The notes below the pieces were generated by a model. It worked only from the letters and a program-made list of their open reading frames with translations. It searched no databases and was not told the origin of the DNA. The translations under genes were made by a program, and so were the position numbers. From the NCBI GenBank assembly GCA_024638265.1, contig JAHEKQ010000018.1, forward strand, positions 1-46,579: a stretch of 46,579 nucleotides of DNA, given 5' to 3'. Below, piece after piece: positions 1 to 7,426 of this stretch (position 1 is the stretch's first letter; each line of letters opens with the position of its first letter). The DNA comes from Flammeovirgaceae bacterium (GTDB taxonomy: Bacteria; Bacteroidota; Bacteroidia; Cytophagales; Cyclobacteriaceae).

Positions 1-74
1 ATGCCGGCGGGCGCCTGGGTCAGGGGCAGGGCTTTTTCGGCGGCGCTGTGGGGGGCGTGGTCGGTGGTCAGTAG
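1..74 (-). pseudogene. Dihydroorotase fragment (truncated, GC-rich)
   Basis: Read on the minus strand, bases 65 to 3 encode a run with the dihydroorotase signature: T-D-H-A-P-H, three residues, E-K, two residues, P, three residues, A-P-x-G. The spacing is that of bacterial type I dihydroorotases, where this Asp-His-containing loop belongs to the zinc/catalytic site. The frame runs off the left edge downstream and is closed upstream by a TGA at 75-77, inside the heptamer array, so no N-terminal part exists here. The first 60 bases have 46 G or C (77%), far above the neighbouring genes. This is either a decayed or transferred remnant or a chimeric join at the sequence end. The homology call is firm; the status as a real gene remnant is not. 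Confidence 0.6.
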
Positions 75-136
75 TCAGTAGTCAGTAGTCAGTAGTCAGT
101 AGTCAGTAGTCAGTAGTCAGTAGTCGGTGGTCGGTG
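60..136. repeat. Heptamer tandem array, unit GTCAGTA
   Basis: Eleven consecutive 7-bp units with no length variation. Eight perfect GTCAGTA units (67-122) are flanked by the variant GTCGGTG, one copy on the left (60-66) and two on the right (123-136). The variant differs at unit positions 4 and 7. The array lies between the dihydroorotase scrap and the 3' end of the SRAP gene. Because 7 is not a multiple of 3, the array carries stop codons in every frame: TAG on the plus strand and TGA on the minus strand. Confidence 0.95.
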
Positions 137-162
137 GAAACGCTTTCGATTATAAATAATAT

Positions 163-197
163 TATTCTCTATTCTCTATTCTCTATCATCTAATCTG
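163..197. repeat. Heptamer tandem array, unit TATTCTC
   Basis: Three perfect TATTCTC units (163-183) are followed by the diverged units TATCATC (184-190) and TAATCTG (191-197). On the minus strand the unit reads TAGAGAA, so it shares the TAG-every-7 pattern of the neighbouring arrays although the rest of the unit differs. It lies 27 bp from the end of the GTCAGTA array. No gene overlaps it. Confidence 0.85.
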
Positions 198-223
198 TTT
201 TTTCCTGCAGCTCAGCACATCCC

Positions 224-251
224 TAACTGTTAGTTGTTAGCTATTAGTTAT
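224..251. repeat. Short degenerate heptamer array at the SRAP stop codon
   Basis: Four units of exactly 7 bp: TAACTGT, TAGTTGT, TAGCTAT and TAGTTAT. The last unit contains the TAA stop codon of the minus-strand SRAP gene (248-250). The units are diverged, so this could be mutated repeat or coincidence. The fixed 7-bp step and proximity to two clear heptamer arrays favour repeat. Confidence 0.6.
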
Positions 252-1021
252 CCAAACAAATCCCCCTGGTTCTCGGCATCTAACTCTGCATAATGATGAA
301 ATTCCCTGGCGATGGGCTGATTACCACTGGCAAATTTGCCCCTTAGGGGTCTAACGGTGTGATCTTTTAACTCGTTTGCGGGATAGGGCTTAATTAAGTC
401 AAGCACCTCGTTCTCCGGTAGACTCGTATCCAACCAGGTCTTTTCTAGGTCATAGGGCACTACAAAAGGCATTCTGGGCCCTCCTCTTTCCAATACCTTC
501 GGATTGTTGTGCAGGACGGACATCCTCTCATTGGCATCGGTGGTGATCAGGGAGAAAGTGTATCGGACTACCCCGTTTTCCTTGTCGTTCCACTGATCCC
601 ACAAACCCCCTATGGTAAACGGTTGCTCATCGGTTCTGCTTATGTAGTACGGATAAGCCTTTCCTTTATAATGATGATACTCATAGAATCCATCAACGAG
701 AATGAGGCACCTCTTCTCAGTTGCAGAACTCTTAAATGCCGGCTTCTGAAAGATGGTTTCTCCACGGGCATTAATGGTCCTGTTGCTTATCTGAACTGCA
801 TCCGTCGCACTTTTCGTCCACCAGGGTATAAGGCCCCATTCAAATAATTTGATCTTGGGTTCATCCTCCATTACCACTATTGGTGCCTCTGTATGGTCAA
901 ATCCACTTGTATGATACACCGGCGGGAGCCTTTTACGGATTTCCTCCACATCTTCTTCCCTTCCATATCGTTTGGCATAATCAATTTGCCGCCTTGTGAG
1001 GTATGATATATCGTAACACAT
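248..1021 (-). CDS. SOS response-associated peptidase (SRAP / YedK-HMCES family)
   Basis: 257 residues, the normal size for the SRAP family, starting M-C-Y-D. Cys2 becomes the N-terminal residue after Met removal and, in YedK/HMCES proteins, forms a thiazolidine crosslink to abasic sites in single-stranded DNA, shielding them. Other family landmarks are visible: the N-A-R-G-E segment near residue 84, and L-V-D-G-F-Y-E-Y near 110, which holds a conserved acidic residue. The ATG overlaps the GH57 stop codon (TAATG), so it is the last gene of a folC-trmB-GH57-SRAP run and probably translated by reinitiation. No SOS box was recognised. The family call is secure; the role in this organism is inferred. 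Confidence 0.93.
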   Translation of the reverse strand: MCYDISYLTRRQIDYAKRYGREEDVEEIRKRLPPVYHTSGFDHTEAPIVVMEDEPKIKLFEWGLIPWWTKSATDAVQISNRTINARGETIFQKPAFKSSATEKRCLILVDGFYEYHHYKGKAYPYYISRTDEQPFTIGGLWDQWNDKENGVVRYTFSLITTDANERMSVLHNNPKVLERGGPRMPFVVPYDLEKTWLDTSLPENEVLDLIKPYPANELKDHTVRPLRGKFASGNQPIAREFHHYAELDAENQGDLFG

Positions 1022-3411
1022 TATCTAACGGTAATTCCCAGATTATCACCAAGTGAGTTGAACTCAGCGACCCACACATTTTCGGGTGGAAGATCCTGGA
1101 CCTTTTTCGCCGTCAGAAAATATAAATTCTGGCTTTTACTGATCTCAGGTTTAATCCCGAATTTGACCAGGTATCCAAAAAAATCATTTAGTGTCTTCAC
1201 GAGTGTAATGTCTTTCTGGTTCTTGTGAACTTTCTTCATAGTCCTGTAAATCCTGTCTCCTGCAGTTTGCGCCATTTTCAATGGATCATCCACCGTTAGA
1301 CTCCATTTTTCAAATTCTGCAGAAATCCTTTCCAGCTCATTAAAGTCCAGGTCTGAATCGTTAAAGCACTTCCTGAGATCGTCGTTAACGATATACTCAA
1401 TAGTGGTGATATAGGGTTTCGGAACCGGGATATCCGAGCTGTTCATCATGTTGACAAGAGCGTAATCCCGGTTGTAGATCTTCCTCATTGAATTATACAC
1501 CTGCCGCAAGCTCTCATCGAGGATCTGGTTGATTACTTTGATTTTCTGATCCTTGAACAAATGCCACAAAGTATATTTATGGGGACCGAAGTATTCCTGC
1601 ATCATTCCGATCATCTCTCCAAGGTTGCTTTCAGAAAAGCATTTGGTTAGGTTATTCTTCATCTCCTCGTATTTTTCTTCCGACATATCGAGGCTGATGT
1701 TTCCAATGATATTATGCTGGCCGAGATACAAAACGGCAAAAGAGAATTTCTTTTCAGAGAAGGTTACATCTGACCTGGTATTAATCATTCCGCAGGCAAA
1801 TTTTTGCAAACCTGCTTCAAGCCTTTCAAGTTTGGTACTGGTTGCTGAGTAATTGAAGATATTGAGGCTATTGGGATCTTTTTCAAACAGGGCACTAATG
1901 GCAAAGTGCATACCCACCCGTTCAAGGTCAAGGCGGGTAGGGAGTACTACCTTTGTATATACCTCGGCGGCATTCGCAAACTCCGTTAAATTACTCGGTG
2001 CAGCCTCTAACCTCATGATAAATTCATCTTCCAGTTGACGACCAGTAAGTTGTTCCAGAAGTTGCAGACACCTGCCGGCATACTGAAGGATCTGTGTGGT
2101 TTCTATACCCGATACTTCATCGAAAAACCAACCACAACTCGTATACATAAGCATTGCATGTCGTTGTAATTCAAGCCATCTCGTGCCTTTAGTGATGATT
2201 TCTGACTGGCTTGGATTCTCATTCAGATACTCATGAATCGTTCCACTTTCACGGTCGATAATGACATCGATATACCTGTTCCTGGCCTCCCAGGGATCGA
2301 TCAGGATCTCTTTTCCATGTACTTCAATTTCCTTATTGATCTCATCCCTTAACCAATCCAGCGATTGCCTCAATGGTTTACGCCATTCCTGGGTCCAGTC
2401 TTTATGACCGCCGGTATGACATCCACAATCACTTCTCCATCTTTCTACACCATGTACACAACTCCATGATGAATTCTCTATGACCTTACATTCCCCCTTT
2501 TCCTGGCATATTTCCATATACTGACCGTAATTGGTCAGGTCGGCAATTTTTCCCTTTTCGATGTAGTTAAGACAAAATGCAAGAGCCATATCCCCATGCC
2601 GGTGATGATGCCCGTAACTCTCACCATCTGTCGCAATATGTACAAGCTCCATCCCTGATTGTTTGTGGAAAGTGGTAAGAAGCTTCTTGGCAAAATCAAG
2701 GCCGTTATTGAGCAGGTGATTAAAAGCTACCGCTTGCGAGACATCACCATTATAAAAAAAGAGGGTTATTTCACGGCCTGAAGGCAGTTGGTAAATATAA
2801 GGTTGCGTGGTATCTACACCTGTTCCATTGGTTTGATGCCATGAATTGGAGCCCCATAATTTGAATGCTTGTGCCTGGCCGGGAGCCAATACCGTAAACT
2901 TTATACCATTGTCTGCTAACACTTCAAGGGTTTCGGTATCAGCGGCTGTTTCGGCGAGCCACATTCCTTCAGGATCCCGTTTGAACCTGTGCTCAAAATC
3001 CTTCATCCCCCAGATCACCTGTGTCTCCTTATCCCGTCGATTTGCCAGGGGCATGATCATATGGTTATAGACCTGGGCCATGGCATTTCCGTGTCCACCA
3101 AAACGCTTTTTACTGATACGATCGGCCTGGAGTATCTTATGATAGGTCTCGGGATCCTTGTCCTCCATCCAGGAAAGCAATGTAGGCCCAAAGTTGAAGC
3201 TTATCCGCGAATAGTTGTTGCTAATATCGGTAATGACTCCTTTTTCATTGAGCATTCGGGAGGCGGTATTGGGTGCATAGCACTCAAAGTTTATCCTTTC
3301 GTTCCAGTCGTGAAACGGGTGGGCAGATTCCTGGACTTCCACTTCCTCGAGCCAGGCATTTTCCCTGGGTGGTTGATAGAAATGGCCATGAATACAAATG
3401 TATTTACTCAT
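1021..3411 (-). CDS. Glycoside hydrolase family 57 protein with DUF3536 C-terminus
   Basis: 796 residues. The N-terminal half is a GH57-type (beta/alpha)7 barrel: H-G-H-F-Y-Q-P-P at residues 8-15 is the family's first motif, Glu154 in W-L-A-E-T-A lies where GH57 enzymes have the nucleophile, and Asp262 in T-D-G-E-S-Y-G-H-H-H fits the acid/base position. The remaining ~400 residues are the DUF3536 module that accompanies this subfamily. No signal peptide is seen, so the protein is probably cytoplasmic. GH57 members act on alpha-glucans (amylases, branching enzymes, 4-alpha-glucanotransferases); the substrate here cannot be read from the sequence. It starts 16 bp downstream of trmB and its stop overlaps the SRAP start. 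Confidence 0.88.
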   Translation of the reverse strand: MSKYICIHGHFYQPPRENAWLEEVEVQESAHPFHDWNERINFECYAPNTASRMLNEKGVITDISNNYSRISFNFGPTLLSWMEDKDPETYHKILQADRISKKRFGGHGNAMAQVYNHMIMPLANRRDKETQVIWGMKDFEHRFKRDPEGMWLAETAADTETLEVLADNGIKFTVLAPGQAQAFKLWGSNSWHQTNGTGVDTTQPYIYQLPSGREITLFFYNGDVSQAVAFNHLLNNGLDFAKKLLTTFHKQSGMELVHIATDGESYGHHHRHGDMALAFCLNYIEKGKIADLTNYGQYMEICQEKGECKVIENSSWSCVHGVERWRSDCGCHTGGHKDWTQEWRKPLRQSLDWLRDEINKEIEVHGKEILIDPWEARNRYIDVIIDRESGTIHEYLNENPSQSEIITKGTRWLELQRHAMLMYTSCGWFFDEVSGIETTQILQYAGRCLQLLEQLTGRQLEDEFIMRLEAAPSNLTEFANAAEVYTKVVLPTRLDLERVGMHFAISALFEKDPNSLNIFNYSATSTKLERLEAGLQKFACGMINTRSDVTFSEKKFSFAVLYLGQHNIIGNISLDMSEEKYEEMKNNLTKCFSESNLGEMIGMMQEYFGPHKYTLWHLFKDQKIKVINQILDESLRQVYNSMRKIYNRDYALVNMMNSSDIPVPKPYITTIEYIVNDDLRKCFNDSDLDFNELERISAEFEKWSLTVDDPLKMAQTAGDRIYRTMKKVHKNQKDITLVKTLNDFFGYLVKFGIKPEISKSQNLYFLTAKKVQDLPPENVWVAEFNSLGDNLGITVR

Positions 3412-3427
3412 GTATTAGGACGCGTAT

Positions 3428-4093
3428 TTACGAAGCGGTAAACCTAAACTTTAAATATTTAATCTTATTATCATTTGTATGAAATTTCTCTTCATACCGT
3501 GTGATGATATCAAAACATTCAGTTCTCAGATCTGAAGCGTAAAGATCCCCGGTAAATTCAAGATCTTCAATATCATTCCTCGTATTCAGTACTTCAATGG
3601 TATATTCAAAAAATCCTGTATTATCCGTCTTCAACCTGATCCAGGAACCAGGGGCAACCAACTTCTTGTAAATTTCAAGGAAGCGGGGATTAGTTATCCT
3701 GCGTCTCTCATCTCGATCTTTGGGCCTGGGATCCGGGAAGACAATCCAAATTTCATTGATCTCACCCGGGGCAAAATGCTCTTCCAACAATTGAATCTGT
3801 GTGCGCAGGAAGGCAGCATTATCCAGGTTTTCCAATTCAGCGATTCCACTACCCTTCCATATCCGGTCACCCTTAATATCCACACCGATGAAGTTCTTTT
3901 TTGGGAATAACCTAGCCTGTCCGACCGTGTATTCCCCCCGGCCACAGGCAAGCTCTATGGAAATTGGATTTTTATTGCCGAAATACTCCGATCGCCATTT
4001 GCCGCTGGTATTACCAAATAGCTCTTTTCCTGGTTGTATGACATTGCGCCGAATGGCATTCTGCGCAAATTTTTTGGTCTTCCCCCTGCTCAT
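3428..4093 (-). CDS. trmB: tRNA (guanine-N7-)-methyltransferase TrmB
   Basis: 221 residues. A SAM-binding Rossmann fold is marked by I-E-L-A-C-G-R-G-E-Y (motif I, residues 47-56) and G-V-D-I-K-G-D-R. Further on, W-I-V-F-P-D-P-R-P-K is the TrmB signature around the catalytic Asp, and an R-L-K-T-D-N segment follows. The enzyme methylates G46 in the tRNA variable loop. The length is typical for Bacteroidota TrmB. The start ATG overlaps the folC stop (shared base 4093), so the two genes are probably translationally coupled. Confidence 0.95.
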   Translation of the reverse strand: MSRGKTKKFAQNAIRRNVIQPGKELFGNTSGKWRSEYFGNKNPISIELACGRGEYTVGQARLFPKKNFIGVDIKGDRIWKGSGIAELENLDNAAFLRTQIQLLEEHFAPGEINEIWIVFPDPRPKDRDERRRITNPRFLEIYKKLVAPGSWIRLKTDNTGFFEYTIEVLNTRNDIEDLEFTGDLYASDLRTECFDIITRYEEKFHTNDNKIKYLKFRFTAS

Positions 4094-5373
4094 CAGATGT
4101 TTTTCAATTCCGCTACAACGAAAGTGCTTCCCCCTATGAAAACCAGGTCAGAGGGCTTCGCGATCTCCAATGCGGACGCCAAGGCTTCATTGACATCGCC
4201 AATTACATGTCCTTTCAACCCCAATCCCGAAGCGACTTCCATGAGTTCATCAGCCGGCATAGCCCGTGGAATACCCGGTTCACAAAAATAATAGTTTGCC
4301 TCTTTGGGTAACAGTTCCAGGATGGGTTCGAGGGATTTGTCATTGACCGTACCCCAAATAATATGCAATACATCATAATCGATACCGGATAGCTGATTGA
4401 TGATCTCCCTTACTCCTTCCACATTATGCCCGACATCACAAATCACCAATGGTGATTGCCGAAGAATTTGCCACCTCCCCTTTATACCTGTATTGGACAT
4501 AGTATTGGCGATTCCACTTTGGATGGAAGCATCGGTTATTCCAGGATACTTTATTGATAGTTGATATGAAGTCTCTAAAACTCCGGGTATATTTTTCAGT
4601 ATGTAATTACCCTTTAGATCAGGAGTCAGGAACAGGGTTTTATGGTCATTCTGGAACCTATATGAATTGTGTTCCTTGGCCCAGGTCCAATCTGAACAGT
4701 AGGTTACTGGTGCAGCCTCCTTTTCGGCTTTCTGATCAAATACTTTACGTAGTTCAATATGGTCGTCTCCAATGACAATGGGCCTGTCTTTTTTAATAAT
4801 TCCGGCCTTTTCCCCGGCTATTTCCTCCAGCGAATCACCCAGGAATTGCATATGGTCAAAGCCTATTTGAGTGATAAGAGATAATTCGGGAGTAACCACA
4901 TTGGTGCTATCCAACCTCCCTCCCATTCCCACTTCAATCACGGCAATATCGACCTTCTCCTTTGCAAAGTAGTCAAATGCCATGGCCACCGTGGTTTCGA
5001 AGAAGGAGGGTTTAATCGAGTCAATTTCATCCTTGTACCGGTTAACAAAGTCTATCACAAACTCCTTCGACACCTCCGAACCATCAATTCTGATCCGTTC
5101 TGTAAATTCCTTCAAATGAGGAGAGGTGTATAATCCGGTCCGGTAACCAGATTCCATCAGGATTGAGGTGATCATATGCGCCGAACTGCCTTTCCCATTG
5201 GTTCCAGCAATGTGAACGGATGCAAACTTTTCATGCGGGTTTCCCAAAACAGCCAATAATTCCCTGGTTTTGCATAAATCCTTGTTGAAGGCCGTTCCTC
5301 CCATGCGCTGATACATAGGTAGCGACTGGTATAGCCAGCTGAGGACTTCGGGGTAGGTTTGGAAGGGTTTCAA
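4093..5373 (-). CDS. folC: Bifunctional folylpolyglutamate synthase / dihydrofolate synthase
   Basis: 426 residues, full length for the Mur-ligase-like FolC family. The P-loop G-T-N-G-K-G-S is at residues 57-63. The N-terminal S-L-P-M-Y-Q-R-M-G is characteristic of Bacteroidota FolC. G-M-G-G-R-L-D-S-T-N (Mg/ATP site) and G-F-D-H are also present. The chosen start is a TTG at 5371-5373; the first in-frame ATG is 19 codons later and would remove the conserved N-terminal helix, so TTG is preferred. It makes dihydrofolate from dihydropteroate and adds glutamates to folates in the cytoplasm. A heptamer array separates it from tonB upstream, and trmB overlaps its stop. Confidence 0.95.
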   Translation of the reverse strand: MKPFQTYPEVLSWLYQSLPMYQRMGGTAFNKDLCKTRELLAVLGNPHEKFASVHIAGTNGKGSSAHMITSILMESGYRTGLYTSPHLKEFTERIRIDGSEVSKEFVIDFVNRYKDEIDSIKPSFFETTVAMAFDYFAKEKVDIAVIEVGMGGRLDSTNVVTPELSLITQIGFDHMQFLGDSLEEIAGEKAGIIKKDRPIVIGDDHIELRKVFDQKAEKEAAPVTYCSDWTWAKEHNSYRFQNDHKTLFLTPDLKGNYILKNIPGVLETSYQLSIKYPGITDASIQSGIANTMSNTGIKGRWQILRQSPLVICDVGHNVEGVREIINQLSGIDYDVLHIIWGTVNDKSLEPILELLPKEANYYFCEPGIPRAMPADELMEVASGLGLKGHVIGDVNEALASALEIAKPSDLVFIGGSTFVVAELKNI

Positions 5374-5390
5374 TTGGGGGATTGGGGGTA

Positions 5391-5461
5391 AGGTGATAGG
5401 TGATAGGTTATAAGTTATAGGTGATAGGTGGTAGGTTATAGGTGGTAGGGTGGTAGGCTCC
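5391..5461. repeat. Heptamer tandem array, unit AGGTGAT, between tonB and folC
   Basis: Eight successive exact-length heptamers (5391-5446): AGGTGAT, AGGTGAT, AGGTTAT, AAGTTAT, AGGTGAT, AGGTGGT, AGGTTAT, AGGTGGT. They are followed by an 8-bp unit and a partial one. TAG (once TAA) recurs every 7 bp on the plus strand. Units are more degenerate than in the 60-136 array. The array fills nearly the whole 90-bp gap between the tonB stop and the folC start, so it separates the two transcription blocks. Confidence 0.9.
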
Positions 5462-5464
5462 TTT

Positions 5465-6346
5465 CTATTTAACCTTAAGATTCAATGTCACTGTTCCAGT
5501 CGAGGATTCAGGGATGTTTCCAGCATCACGGGGTTGGAATCGCATCTCACGGAGTATATAATCGCGATAAAATTTTTCAACATCAGTATTTCCAATTTTT
5601 TTCAGAAAGATAATTTTGTCAATGGTTCCGCGACTGTTAATCGTTATTCTGAACTGCAATACACCTTCTCCTGCTGGTTTGTTATCGGGTAATTTAAAAT
5701 CGGTATTCCAGCCTGCCATATCAACGTATCCTAATCCACCCTTTCCAGGTCCTCCAAACTGGGTCCTTGAGTCCAACTGACCCTCCTCAGAACCCTGGTC
5801 ACCTGTGGTACCCTCTTTTTCCCCCTGGTTGGTTTCAGTATTTGTTTTATCGGAGGTAGGGCCGGTATAAACCGCCTCAAGCTTGCGCTCCTCTTTCTTT
5901 TCCTCTACGACTTCTTCCACCTTTTCCTCCACGGGTTTGGTCTCTTCTTTGGGCTTAACTTCTTCTTCTTTGGCCTCCTCCTGGGTTGCTTCCTTCTTTT
6001 CCTCGACCGCTACCGGACCTTTATCCTGGACGGTTTCTATAACCTCTTCCTGCGGAGTGTCTGTTGACTCTTCTACGACTTCTTCCACAGGATCCTGAAC
6101 TTCTTCGACTTGTTCTGTAGGGGTTTCTTCTTCTACGGGTTCAGCTTCTTCCCGGGTTTCCGGCTGCACTTCTCCAAAACCCTGGTCAGAGGTTCCAAAA
6201 TTGATGGACATGCCGATGGGCTCAGGGGGTGGGATTTGCTGCCTCCATGCCGCTATGAAGATAAAAAGGACAATGAGGATGGCATGAATGCCTATGGAGG
6301 CAAACATTCCAATTCGTTTATTCCTTTTTTCCTCTTGTGTCTGCAT
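5465..6346 (-). CDS. tonB: TonB family energy transducer
   Basis: 293 residues with TonB architecture: a cytoplasmic start, one membrane segment (about 12-34), a long periplasmic linker (about 50-160) and a C-terminal domain (about 205-293) of the TonB_C type, with conserved G-x-x-x-x-x-I-x-I-x-x-x-G-x-I spacing. The linker is unusual in charge: it is dominated by Glu, Val, Pro and Thr (repeats of V-E-E, P-V-E-E, K-E-E) rather than the Pro-Lys repeats of classical TonB. With the upstream exbB and exbD (1-bp gap to exbD) it should couple the proton gradient to an outer-membrane partner. A TolA-like role is an alternative. Confidence 0.85.
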   Translation of the reverse strand: MQTQEEKRNKRIGMFASIGIHAILIVLFIFIAAWRQQIPPPEPIGMSINFGTSDQGFGEVQPETREEAEPVEEETPTEQVEEVQDPVEEVVEESTDTPQEEVIETVQDKGPVAVEEKKEATQEEAKEEEVKPKEETKPVEEKVEEVVEEKKEERKLEAVYTGPTSDKTNTETNQGEKEGTTGDQGSEEGQLDSRTQFGGPGKGGLGYVDMAGWNTDFKLPDNKPAGEGVLQFRITINSRGTIDKIIFLKKIGNTDVEKFYRDYILREMRFQPRDAGNIPESSTGTVTLNLKVK

Positions 6347-6347
6347 A

Positions 6348-6737
6348 CTAGTCTGGTCGTGCTACCACTGAAACAGATGCTTCCATGGCGTTGGCAATGC
6401 CCGCCACGAAAACCAGGTGCTCAGTGGGAACCGATTTATCAATATGAATGGCAACCACTCCTTTTCCTTCCTTCAGGGCACTCCTTAGCTCTGTTCGAAG
6501 GCTTGTTCTCGATACCTCCTTATTATTAACGTAAAATGAAAGGTCTTCAGTTATCGTTACCGAAACTTTTTGCATTTCCACCACTGTTGACTCACTGGCC
6601 GGTAAGTTCACTTTCAGCCCCGAAGGCGTTATGAAATTGGCCGTAAGCATAAAGAATATCAAAAGCAGGAAGACAATGTCTGTCATTGATGACATACTGA
6701 ACATTGGTTCCACTTTGTGTTTGGAAGAAAGACCCAT
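6348..6737 (-). CDS. exbD: ExbD/TolR family biopolymer transport protein
   Basis: 129 residues, the usual ExbD size. A single N-terminal membrane helix (about 17-37) contains S-M-T-D-I-V-F-L-L-L-I-F-F-M; its Asp is the proton-responsive residue of the ExbD/TolR family. A small periplasmic domain follows (T-P-S-G-L-K-V-N-L-P, then the H-I-D-K-S-V-P-T-E-H-L segment). It overlaps the exbB stop by one base and precedes tonB by 1 bp, as expected for one stator complex. Confidence 0.93.
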   Translation of the reverse strand: MGLSSKHKVEPMFSMSSMTDIVFLLLIFFMLTANFITPSGLKVNLPASESTVVEMQKVSVTITEDLSFYVNNKEVSRTSLRTELRSALKEGKGVVAIHIDKSVPTEHLVFVAGIANAMEASVSVVARPD

Positions 6738-7426
6738 TATTTCTGAGGTTCCTGTAATAAATCAACAAAACCAATGGAAGTGTATTCCATCTGGTGTATC
6801 ACTTTTTGTACCCTGCTTACCAGGTAATTGTAGCCTAAATAGGCCAAAATGCCCACAAATAATCCCGCCGCGGTCGTAATCATAGCTGTGTAAATACCTT
6901 CGGACAGTAATTTAGGACTCACCGTACCTTCTTCTTGTGCTATGGCAATAAACGCTTGTATCATCCCAATAACCGTGCCGAGGAAACCCAACATAGGCGC
7001 AGCACCCGAGATGGTAGCCAGTAGGGTCAGGTTTTTTTCGAGTTTGAAAATCTCAATCTTACCGACATTCTCTATCGAAACCTCGATATTCTTAAGGGGG
7101 CTTCCTATCCGGCTGATTCCCTTATCGATCATCCGTCCAATGGGAGTATTGCTTTGTGATGCCATAGAACGAGCGCCGGGTATATCCCCTTTCAGGACCG
7201 ACATTTTGATATTTTCCATGAATCCATCCGGAACAACCAGTGACCTCCTTATGGTCAGCACGCGCTCAATAAATATATATATGGCCGCAACCGAGAGGAT
7301 GGCTATCGGTATCATCATAAATCCCCCTTCGAGGATCAGGTCCATTATAGACACAGAGTTCCCAGTCTCCAAAGCTGAAAGTGAATCAACTGAGGAGTCC
7401 ACGATTTGAAATAAAAGCATATACAT
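6737..7426 (-). CDS. exbB: MotA/TolQ/ExbB proton channel family protein
   Basis: 229 residues with three membrane segments: about 34-53 (F-M-M-I-P-I-A-I-L-S-V-A-A-I-Y), about 130-155 (L-L-A-T-I-S-G-A-A-P-M-L-G-F-L-G-T-V-I-G-M), and about 175-200 (A-M-I-T-T-A-A-G-L-F-V-G-I). The last two form the conserved MotA_ExbB channel with its G-L-x-G-T-V-x-G-M loop. The ATG lies directly against the stop codon of the SPOR gene, so translation is likely coupled. It forms the inner-membrane stator with ExbD. Confidence 0.93.
   Translation of the reverse strand: MYMLLFQIVDSSVDSLSALETGNSVSIMDLILEGGFMMIPIAILSVAAIYIFIERVLTIRRSLVVPDGFMENIKMSVLKGDIPGARSMASQSNTPIGRMIDKGISRIGSPLKNIEVSIENVGKIEIFKLEKNLTLLATISGAAPMLGFLGTVIGMIQAFIAIAQEEGTVSPKLLSEGIYTAMITTAAGLFVGILAYLGYNYLVSRVQKVIHQMEYTSIGFVDLLQEPQK

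Noticed and set aside
60-136. CRISPR-like array
   Set aside because: Units are 7 bp and contiguous with no spacers and no cas genes nearby. It is a simple tandem repeat.
2989-3441. 150-codon plus-strand frame opposite the GH57 gene
   Set aside because: The minus-strand GH57 protein has clear motifs throughout, and the plus-strand product resembles nothing.
5883-6098. Ser/Thr-rich open frame opposite tonB
   Set aside because: It is the mirror of the Glu-rich TonB linker codons. Composition explains it.
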